Shown here one piece after another: positions 55,400-64,000 of a DNA stretch of 64,000 bases. Source of the stretch: Alnus glutinosa. Taxonomy: Eukaryota; Streptophyta; Magnoliopsida; Fagales; Betulaceae. The first letter of the stretch is position 1, and the number at the start of each line of letters is the position of its first letter. The notes beneath the pieces are model-generated. The model did no database searches. It was not told the origin of the DNA and saw only the letters and a list, made by a program, of their open reading frames with translations. The position numbers and the translations under genes were made by a program. The DNA is taken from positions 17,542,654 to 17,606,653 of the forward strand of contig NC_084886.1 of assembly GCF_958979055.1 (NCBI RefSeq). The letters run 5' to 3'.

Positions 55400-57434
55400 C
55401 TCAATTTTATTAGAGGGGAAAAAAAAAAATCAATGTGAGCTCATGCTCCCTGCCTTTGTAAGAAATCGTGGGAATTGTTTAAAAAAAAAAGAGGATTATG
55501 GTTCCTTCCTTAAGGACAAAGAGAGTAGTCTGCATGCAATTCGTTCTGACTTACTAGTTATAAACCAAGATACCATGTTGAATTCAGTTCTAGGATCTGA
55601 TCCATTGATGATCATACTTATGAAATGCTTGTGATGGCAGCACAAGGTTCTGATTTGGTTATATACCCGATTGATGATGTTAAACTATATGGAATTTTTT
55701 TTATATATATATACCTAACAGCAGTTTCTCTAAGGCCATGTTTGGCACGATGTATATAGAAGCTGGCTAATTAATAGGTTGCAGAGGCATCTTTATGAAA
55801 TTTCAATACTTTCTTTTCATAAGGAGCATAAGGAGGGAGGGAAAAACTTGATGTATTTTACACAAATGAAGCTTCCACCTCTCTTTTTAGAAAAACCTAT
55901 TGAAGCATGTGCTTATTCGAAAGCAGGCAGGCATGGAGGTTGAGTATTTGTTACATTTGACTGTTAACACCTAATGACATTAGCCTTCTTATGACATGTT
56001 TACAAGACCCTTTATAAGGGGATTCTAGTGTCCACGTTTACTGCTTTTTGATTTATTTAAACAATCAATATATATTTGAAAATGATTTCCATTCCTCTTG
56101 TATAGATTTACATTCATGGCAATACGACAGTGTATTGAGCAATTTACCATTGATTGATACACTCTAGGAAAAGTGGATGGTTAGCAACTTTCTTTGGCAT
56201 AATTTTGCTATTCAAGTAATTCCTATTGGTTGGAAACTGTTGTTTTAAGATGAAAAGAGGTTAACTATTGATTTTGGTTTTCTATAATTAACTCTTAGTT
56301 TGGAATCATGCAAAGAATATACAAAATTCACACGTCTACTCCACATGTACGACTATTACTTGTAGACTTGCTAATTACCACTTGCTGATTACGAGAGGCA
56401 AGTCCATGTGGAAATACAAATTAGCTTTATGCAATTGTGGAGGGGCCACTTTATAGTTTACACGGGTCCGAGGTTTACCTGACAAGTGGGTACAAGAAGT
56501 GGCTTTCATGTACCCTGCCTTGGAGAGGTTCCTCGTTATTAAAAAATAATAATAATAATAGTTGTTTTATGTAATCTTCCAGAGAAACAACCTTTGGGGA
56601 TAGATTTCCCCCAGGCTTCATGCATAGGTGCTAAAACCCATGTTTCAATATACAACATTTCATATCTGCCTCCGACTATTTGATAAAAAAAACCCAAGCT
56701 GTACTTCATGCGTTATCTGACTGAATTGGAAAGCTGCCACAACTGCAAGGTTTTATTTCCATTTACAGAGAAACGTTATCTGACTGACTTCTTCCAAGCA
56801 TTGATAATTTTCCAGTTTAAAGATGAATGTGATTTTAGAAACGTTTACTCGTCAACCGACGTTGGATTAGCGTGAAGAGTATCATTACTCTTACCCTAAA
56901 CCAAATAGAGAAACAATAAGTGAAAAAACAAAAAACAGGTCCTCCATCATCTCCTAAGACGTTCCCAAGTGAAAGGTCTATCAGTACTTCTCTTGATTCC
57001 GAGTAAAGGTTTTGAGCTAAACTAGAAGTACTGTAGATTGCGAAGTAGTTTCCTTGCAAATTAAAGCCGTCTCAGCCAATTCGGTACATGACCACAGCAA
57101 ACAAAAGGATGCCTAAAAAGAAACACAAAGCTTCAATATGTAAATTCATCTGTTAAGCAAGGTAGAGGCATCGTCGTCATCATCTATATGGGAGGAATTG
57201 TGAAGGCGATGATCAACATTCATCACCGTAACAATACCGCATCACTCTTCAAATCAAACATTCAATAGCCCAGTGCATTACACATAATAGATAACAAAAG
57301 TTTCATTTGTCCAAGTTAGAGTAGCTCTATCTAATTCTCATGTCCAAAATCCATATCATCTTACATATTACAATACAAACATAAAAAGCATGACTGCAGA
57401 TGATCCACATCGCTTGATAAAAAAATTCAAATAC
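55400..57434. other. Intergenic region between convergent BTB-TAZ and LSM6 genes; possible SINE tail near 56400-56560
   Basis: I recognise no gene. Positions 56400-56560 read GGAGGGGCC...GGGTCCGAGGTTTACC...GAGAGGTTCCTCG and then an A-rich (AAT)n tail. This loosely resembles a tRNA-derived SINE with a B-box-like motif, but target duplications were not found. The right part is probably LSM6 3'UTR; its end is not fixed. Confidence 0.3.
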
Positions 57435-60400
57435 TTAAGCCCCATCTGCTAGTGTCCTCTTTGATGTACTAATGTAGAGAACTGCATCAACAAAGAGAAA
57501 AACCAGTCAAATAACAATGATACGGGCCGACAAGAAGGTTGAATAACAGCAGTGAAATAAAGAGTCAAATCCATTAAAGTACCATTGTTTCCACGAATGA
57601 AAGCGTCGCCGTACTTATTTTTCAACTGCCCATTGACATATTCTTCAGTTTGCTCCATTGCTATATTCATGTACCCATCCAGACATGCAAGAATACCTGC
57701 ACATGAAGATCAAAGATATCAAAACAACCAATGAATGTATGGTTCCATAGTCCATGCTATACTAAACCAATTGGAGCACACCAACCATCAGTCAGATGTT
57801 TATCTACACCAAAATTTGCCACTGGCCTTTGTAGCCAAGTGGTGTTTCTCTGCCTTTCAAAGGTGGAAGTCTGATTCTACCGATTACTGGTATCAAGTTT
57901 GTAGATTCTTCTACCATACTAAACCAGCATATGGACCTTACTTCCACTCTCCCCCTTGAGAACCCAATTTCATTATATCACAAAAGACTGGTAAAAAAAA
58001 TCTGTTTCACCCCTTCCCCAAAAGCTATAAGTTAGAAAAAGGGAGAAGTTTATGGAAAGTGAATATCCCTCAGCAGTGCTCGTGGTGTTGAAGGAAAATT
58101 TTGAAATTGAGAGAATTGACTCTGCAGTTTATTAAGTTCGAGGTTGGGTCTGGCTGTAATATCTATCTTTGGCTTGATAATTGGCATCCGGATGGAATCT
58201 TGTATGAGAAGTATGGCTTTCTTGCTGTATATGATGCAGGTAGTAATATAGAATTATAGATGCAAAACTGTTGGTTGTGCTTGTTAATCGAACCTGGAGA
58301 TGGCTCCCAGATAGATCTGACTATATTGTGGCCATTCAGAGCAAATTGCATCTGATTCAGCTTGGAGAAGTTGATGAACCAGTCTGGAGTATCTCGAAGA
58401 GGGGGTTTACAATTGTGCAGAGACTTCGGATGCAATTAGAGTTATGTTTGCTGAGGTTCCATGGTGGCAACTTCTCTGGTTCTCTATGGCAATCCCAAAG
58501 CAAAGTTTTATTGCTTGGTTAGCCATTCGAGACTGTTTGTCCACTGGGGAGAGAATGCAAAAATTGGGGTATCAAGGTGAAGTGTTACGTGTCTTTTGTA
58601 GAAAATGTATTGAAGGGAAAGCTCACTTGTTTTTCTTCAGTAAGCGGATTTGGCAGGAGGTGTTGAGGAGTTGCTTGTTGGAAGAGGATTGTGCAGATTG
58701 GGATGATGTTCTCTTGATGGGTTTACGAGTGGGGTGATGGGAACCCACGTTACTTGGTTGTGAAAGTTGAGGGCACAAGTGAAGAGCATGGGAACGTGGA
58801 GGACTTAGAGGTGCTAAACGTGGGTACTTGGACACATGAAGATCATGGCCTCGTGAAGGACTCTAGATGTGGGTAGCGGGGCTGTAGTTATGGCATGGGT
58901 AGTGGGAGTAGAATGCTGCAGTAATTATTTTATTAAGAGTCTTATGTTGTTGTGTTATTATTTGGTGTCATTGTTATCCACGCCTAGAGTTAGTGACTTA
59001 GTGTAGTGGTAGTTTCCTTATTTGAAAGTAGTATAAGACTTAAGCTTGGGAGCACGGTTCAAGCATTGAATATTGTATCAACATTTGTCATTGTGTATCC
59101 AGCCCTAATTTGATTTATTATCTATCATTGTGGTCTCTCCTACCTGAAAGGAGTTTATTATCTATCTATTTTTGTTCAATTAGCCGTGAGTTCTTATCAT
59201 GGGGGTTAGTAAAACTAAAGTCCACTTTGTTTAGAATGGGTTGGAGTGCTGCAATCTACAACCTATGGAAGCAGGGAAATAATATTCATCCTGGAAATCA
59301 TGTTTGTACCAAAAAAAAAAAAAGGTTTGCAGATTAAATGGGAAGTACGAACTCATATAATGGCTGTTGGGAGGTTTCCAATAACTCGGGAGAACGAAAT
59401 TTTGTGTCCAACTTGGAGTATTTTAGATAAGGATTTGTCTCCTTGATTCTTTGATTTTGTGTATAATTGTCTGTACAGAGATATAGATGATTGAGTGTAC
59501 ATGTGATTTGTAAAATGGTGTTCTGCAGAAGAGATTGCAGTTTGTTCCAGTTGGTTTTAGCTGTTGCGCTTGTATTGTTTGTTTGTTAGTAATACAAAAA
59601 ATTCATTCATCGGAAAAAGAAAAGGAAAAAAAAAAAAAAAAAAAGTTCCATACAGAGGAGGGGACGTCACCCATTTTCACTAGATGTCATGATGGTAGCT
59701 AATATTTTTTTCCCCTAAAAACTCAGGCAAAGAGAGAGAGAGAGAGAGAGAGAAATAGTGTCTGAAATGCTTTAACCCAATCCAGAAATTGGTAATAATA
59801 TATCCTACATTGAGTGATCAATGTACTTCAGACATTTGACAAACAAAAAGCCGCGCGCAAGTTTAATTTATGCAATATATATACATATATAAAGGGAGGA
59901 TTAGATAATAATTGTGTCATCAAGAGAGTTAGTATGAAAATTGGGGAAACTTCACTTAATCCCCCTAAACTTCCATCGCATTTGCAATTAACCACCCTAA
60001 ACTTTAAAAACTCTCAATTTATTGTATCCATATTTTGATTTTCTTAAGATTTTCCGTTAAATCCTAACGAGGGGTGTCAAAATTTCCAAAATACCCATTT
60101 TTTTAGGGAAAAAAAAATACGTGGATTTAGGAATTGGTAATGATTTAATGGAATTTGCAAAAATACTTATGCCTAAATCTTTGATAAAAAATTTCATGAT
60201 GTCTTGGAAATTTTTGACAGGATTTAATGAAAAATCCTGACGGATAGGTGAAATTGAAAAAAATTGAAAGATTGATACACTAAATTAAGAGTTTTTAAAG
60301 TTTAGGGAGATAATTGCAAAAGCGAGGACAATTCAGGGAGGTTAAGTGATGTTTCCCCATGGAAATTTTATATATTTAAAACAAATCATGCTTTGAGAAT

Positions 60401-60818
60401 ATTTTGCTGTTAAAATTCGGCACAATTGAGGCTTGTAAAATGAATGAGATACAAGCAAATACCAAAGGAAAAGGAATTCAATCCCTTTCTAGATTGAGAG
60501 GATGCGAACTAAGAGAGAACATTTAAAAGATTTTCCGACGCATCCACGATTACACCTATATGGTTGCACTGTATCCACAACAAGCCTTTTCAGAAAAATA
60601 AATAATAATAATAATAATAAAAAGAAACATAAAAATGTTTTCTTGAATGAGAAAATAGTTAAGTGGCCAGTAGAATTGGAATTATCTGAAATCCCTCAAA
60701 AGGAAAAATCTTTGCTATGGGGCAGTTAAACTTCCATCAAAGACTAGCCACAATAGCAAGCAGAGCTGGTCTTCATGAACCCATTCACCATGCTCCAAAA
60801 ATAAATAATAATAATTGG

Positions 60819-60849
<31 letters not shown>

Positions 60850-61096
60850 AGCAGAAAGGTGGCTCAAATGTTTGTCCTCTATCTCCCCCCATCACAGCAC
60901 AGACCACAGACACAGCACATAGAGACAAGAGAAGATAATACATCAAATTTCAGGAGGGAAATGGGAAATAGAGAAACTAACCTCGATAATCAACCCCAGA
61001 ATTCAGTTTAACAACAACAGGTCGCCCACGAATTGATTTGAGGAAATCTCCTGGGGTCTTTGTAGTTGCTGACCCTTTCTCTCCACCTCCGCTCAT
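57435..61096 (-). CDS. LSM6: U6 snRNA-associated Sm-like protein LSM6, three coding exons, 91 aa
   Basis: LSM6 is a shared subunit of the cytosolic LSM1-7 ring, which promotes decapping and 5'-3' mRNA decay, and the nuclear LSM2-8 ring, which stabilises U6 snRNA for splicing. Exons on the minus strand: 61096-60982, 57696-57583, 57481-57435. Together they make 276 nt with correct GT-AG junctions. The protein starts MSGGGEKG and carries Sm1 (FLKSIRGRPVVVKLNSGVDYRGIL, shown in part; DGYMNIAMEQTEE) and Sm2 (GDAFIRGNNVLYIS). It ends TLADGA. Length and sequence match plant LSM6 closely. A leader intron (61127-61647) precedes it. The 3.3-kb first coding intron holds a LINE, a solo LTR and a MITE, yet all exons are intact. 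Confidence 0.96.
58060..59644 (+). mobile_element. 5'-truncated L1-type LINE, antisense to LSM6 in its intron, interrupted by a solo LTR
   Basis: Translation gives CNIYLWLDNWHPDGIL, then the zinc-binding region of LINE reverse transcriptases (FIAWLAIRDCLSTGERMQKL, VFCRKC...HLFFFSKRIWQEVL). After the interruption at 58735-59199 it resumes with GWSAAIYNLWKQGN. The 3' end is AATACAAAAAATTCATTC and an A-rich tail to 59644. Frameshifts and stops make it non-coding. The left boundary is uncertain. Confidence 0.82.
58735..59199. mobile_element. Solo LTR, 465 bp, nested in the LINE
   Basis: It begins TGATGGGAACCC and ends TTCTTATCA (inverted TGAT...ATCA), flanked by the exact 5-bp duplication TGGGG (58730-58734 and 59200-59204). 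The LINE reading continues on both sides, which fixes the boundaries independently. No internal retrotransposon sequence remains, so this is the product of LTR-LTR recombination. Confidence 0.9.
59943..60358. mobile_element. Mutator-like MITE (416 bp) with long inverted ends in the LSM6 intron
   Basis: It begins GGGGAAACTTCACTTAA and ends TTAAGTGATGTTTCCCC. The inverted ends extend well over 100 bp (CCTAAACTTTAAAAACTC on both arms). The flanking 9-mers ATGAAAATT (59934-59942) and ATGGAAATT (60359-60367) match at 8 of 9, the Mutator duplication size. It has no coding capacity. Confidence 0.82.
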
Positions 61097-61126
61097 TTTG
61101 CTTATCTAAAATCTAAATTTCTGTAC

Positions 61127-61647
61127 CTGACGATAGAATACCAATAGTAAACAATACATTATTTTATGGAATTAACCAATATGGCAAAACTAAAATTTGT
61201 AGTCAAATTTACTTTAAATTTGAAACCAGCACTATCTTATCTTAACTTAACAAAACAATATAACAAGAAAATGATAGAAACACCCATCTCACACACCGAA
61301 CAAACAAAAAAAAAGTACTTTTATTTAACAATTATGCTTGATGGGTTTAAGCTAATTCAAATGCCCATAAAGAAATAGCTCACTGAAATCTAAATCCCTA
61401 ACAAACAGTCCTGAAAAATCCCAACGCCCCATGCCTCATTTGCCCACACTACTCCCGATTCAGTAGCTATGGTTGAAAAGATAAACCCTAGAATAGTACA
61501 CGATAATAATTCCAAAGAAGTGTTCATAAAACATTGTTTCTTTGGTTCATCTACTCCAATTCATATTTAACCATTGGAAAGAATAAAGAGTTCGAATTGG
61601 AACCCCAATTACTGAAATGTAAGAGATAAAAGATGAAGAAAAAATAC
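61127..61647 (-). other. Probable 5'UTR intron of LSM6
   Basis: On the minus strand, AACG|GTATTTTTTC (exon end 61648) and TATCGTCAG|GTACAG (exon resumes 61126) fit a plant leader intron. The distal exon would begin near 61705, below a TATA box. Inferred from motifs. Confidence 0.5.
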
Positions 61648-61733
61648 CGTTTGATTTGCTTTGCTTGATCTTTGAGAAAGAACGAGAGGGAGTTTTTTGG
61701 TGTGCGGGAACCCTTGCTTATACGGTTGGGTCC

Positions 61734-61740
61734 TTATATA
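61734..61740 (-). promoter_or_regulatory. TATA box of LSM6
   Basis: TATATAA on the minus strand lies about 30 bp upstream of the presumed transcription start. An ACGACGTCGT palindrome with a GACGTC bZIP-type core lies a further 20 bp upstream (61758-61767). Confidence 0.5.
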
Positions 61741-61769
61741 TTGGTTTCTTGTAGGGGACGACGTCGTTT

Positions 61770-63690
61770 ACCAATTTTTATTTTTATTTTTCGCTTGCGT
61801 GTTTTATTTTCTTTTTATTTTTTTGGCCAATCCGGTCCAACAAAGTTTTTTTTTTTTTTTTTTTTTTCCAAACTTGATAATAATTTTAAAAATATATATA
61901 TATATTTATTCAGTTTATTAAATTAATATACGTTGAAAGGTATGTGATTTTTACATGTATTTAATTAATTAACCAATTTATGTTGTATTTAGATGATTTA
62001 GTGAATGCTAAAATGAGTTATGGAGGATTAAGATTCAATGGTATTATTTGAAAAATATAAATCAAGACTCCAAATAACACTTAAAATGGAAGCTGAATAG
62101 ATGTAAGTCAATATAATGCGAAATTTAAAAATTATCAAGCGTACAAATATTCACCAGACATAATAAAAGCAGTAAATCAATCAACACAAAGAATTTGGTG
62201 ATGAAGTGGAAATTATTTGAACTTCAAAGAAAAAAATTACTATGGAGTAGCTAGTCCAGAAATCAATCTACTATAGAAGAATAAAGGTTACAAGAAGAGT
62301 TCATACTAATAAAACCTTTGAAGTTGACACTCTTTTGTATAAGACAAGCGACCCACTTGACTTTTACAGCAATAGCCCCCAGAACCTTTGAACAATTCTT
62401 TTACTTGATTTGATTTCCTTCATCGAAACTCCGATAGGCTTCAATTGTTGATGAAGAGCTTGCATGATTTTTAAAAAACAAACTCTAAGAGAGAGAAATT
62501 CATGATAGCTCTAAGAACAAAAGTTCTCTCTTAACACACAAAATTGTAGACTTAGAATCCTTAAAAAACTCGTGCTTTGAAGTCCCCTTAAATAGACTTA
62601 AAGTAAACCTAGTTTTAGGAGTAATAGGATTCCAGCAAACTTTAAGTCGGCGTATGGACGAGTTGATTTCTTGTACGTACACAATTAGGCTAATCCTTAA
62701 CAATGAACAATTTCATGATGCAGGGCGTCTCTACGTAGTAATGTTGAAAATTATTTCATGAAAATTTAAGATTCCCTTCAATTTGAATATTTCAACTTTC
62801 TCTCTATGTTTTCAATTATTCTTTGTCCCACATTGAAAAGTTATAAGTTTTTTTGTGTACTTTATAAGCATGTATCTTGCTTTTATATTATATAAAATTT
62901 TGAGAGCACATGTGTTAGTTGTATCACCCAGTGCGAAGCACCGGCTATCGAACGTACGCGACTTTAACGCTTTAGATGCACTTAGCACGTGCGCATCATT
63001 GCAAACGAGCTTATTGTTTATTTGTATATTTTTCGGATGTGTACAACTGCTTTTCTAATAATAATTTTTTTGAATTCTTAATTGTTTTCACAATCGTCAA
63101 AAATTATATTTTCTAATTGCTTTTTCAAAAGTCAAGAACTGTTTTTTCAACTATTAAAAAGGGTAATAAACTATTATAAACTATTTTTGTAATTTAAATA
63201 AAAATATACTTTTTCAGCATATTTAACAGTTGGTTTTTTTTTTTAAAAAAAAACACTGTACGCAGATAAACAAGTAATTGGATGTAACAAAACTACTCTT
63301 AAGCCCCCAAGGAACCATTCCTTCACCTTTGACCATTTTCAAAGGGGCGGTGCAACCACTTCCAAGCCGTCGAAGACTAGCCCTCAACTTAAGGACCACT
63401 CTAACTACCCTTTCGAAATAGTCAACGATTCTTTTAAAGGGTAAAACGGTGGTGAGCGCTCCTCCGGGGTGGCCGGACCAACACCGTTACTTTGCTTCCT
63501 CTTCTTTTTCTTTAAAGGTTGATGTGGCTCTATGCGGCTGTGCCGATCGGTCTAAATCCTTGAAATTTGACGACCGACCTCGATCCTTCAGCTAGCACCC
63601 AGTCTCCTTCATCCATGGAACGTTAAAGCTAACCAAACAGCTGTCCTGAGCTGAGCCCATTTCCTTATTCATCTTCTTCTTTCAGTCTGA
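61770..63690. other. Intergenic region between divergent LSM6 and the right-end gene
   Basis: The sequence is mostly AT-rich. A 67-codon minus-strand frame at 62500-62703 has no known motif. Positions 63300-63560 are GC-richer, with GGGGTGGCC motifs like those of the fold-back element at 27734. I see no gene. The last few hundred bases should hold the promoter of the gene at 63695. Confidence 0.4.
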
Positions 63691-63694
63691 CACC

Positions 63695-64000
63695 ATGAGA
63701 TCACTGAGAAAACCACTTTCCCACCACCTCTTCAAGTCCACCTGCATTCCATTCTACACTTACAATTCCTCGCCAGTGCCACTCCAAGCACTTGTTTCAT
63801 GCTCGACTCCCACTAGTCCATCCCTATCGCAAGCACCACTAGAGTTCCGAAACGTTGTTCCCGTTAACATCCACATACCAGACTCGCCAAAACAAGCAAA
63901 AGCCGCTTCCAAAAGCACCCTTCTCGATCCAATTCCACCTGCACTATCTCAAACCAGGTCGTTTTCTTATATAAGTTCAGACCCATGTCCGAATTACCAC
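63695..64000 (+). CDS. 5' end of an unidentified protein gene with a possible mitochondrial/plastid presequence
   Basis: An ATG in a good context (CACCATGA) opens 102 codons that run off the window without a stop. The N-terminus MRSLRKPLSHHLFKST has several Arg/Lys and Ser and no acidic residue in the first 49, as in organelle-targeting presequences. The following sequence is Ser/Pro-rich without a recognisable domain (SPSLSQAPLEF, SQTRSFSYIS). It could be a PPR or other organellar protein; I cannot tell. Codon composition differs from the AT-rich flank, which supports real coding sequence. Confidence 0.6.
   Translation, partial: MRSLRKPLSHHLFKSTCIPFYTYNSSPVPLQALVSCSTPTSPSLSQAPLEFRNVVPVNIHIPDSPKQAKAASKSTLLDPIPPALSQTRSFSYISSDPCPNYH

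Noticed and set aside
56400-56560. Possible tRNA-derived SINE
   Set aside because: There is a B-box-like motif and an A-rich tail, but no clear A box and no target duplication, so it is not called as an element.
62500-62703. 67-codon minus-strand frame near the right end
   Set aside because: Short, no motif, no start context and no splice partners. AT-rich DNA yields such frames by chance.

Overview
This window is plant nuclear DNA from a eudicot. Its genes are split by many introns, several of them multi-kilobase, and the intergenic and intronic sequence is AT-rich and full of plant transposable elements: Ty1-copia, a TRIM, L1-type LINEs, hAT, CACTA, Mutator-like elements and palindromic MITEs. 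The proteins are plant families: UGT74-type glycosyltransferase, class II formin with a PTEN-like N-terminus, BTB-TAZ protein, and LSM6. The species cannot be fixed from sequence alone.

Layout. (1) 1-4415 is the right part of a tandem segmental duplicate. It holds the intron end and exon 2 of a UGT (UGT-A), joined by a 5.65-kb deletion to a broken fragment of the formin gene. (2) 4416-7195 is the region upstream of the second copy and contains a 901-bp hAT MITE. (3) 7196-9386 is the complete two-exon UGT-B. (4) 9387-13055 has a palindromic MITE, a perfect 21-bp hairpin, a CACTA end, a decayed hAT transposase, and the formin leader with two uORFs. (5) 13056-32055 is a complete 17-exon formin, FH14-like, about 1241 aa. 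Its introns hold a complete TRIM, a hAT MITE, five LINE insertions (one reduced to 20 bp) and a large fold-back element. (6) 32056-42376 is gene-poor and contains MITEs, including a tandem pair of near-perfect palindromes. (7) 42377-47709 is an intact Ty1-copia retrotransposon on the minus strand with identical LTRs. (8) 47710-50500 is unresolved sequence. (9) 50500-55400 is a BTB/POZ-TAZ gene with a 5'UTR intron and a uORF split across it. (10) 57435-61700 is LSM6 on the minus strand. Its large intron carries a LINE that was itself hit by an element now reduced to a solo LTR, plus a Mutator-like MITE. (11) 63695-64000 is the start of a gene that runs off the window, possibly encoding an organelle-targeted protein.

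The genes do not form a pathway. UGTs glucosylate small molecules, the formin links actin and microtubules, the BTB-TAZ protein is a probable CUL3 adaptor, and LSM6 belongs to the LSm rings of mRNA decay and splicing. The most informative feature is the UGT-formin duplication. One copy was shortened at the apex of a MITE hairpin, and the junction was filled with two patches copied from the adjacent DNA. I see no new multi-gene system. The novelty is in rearrangement footprints and unusual transposon insertions.
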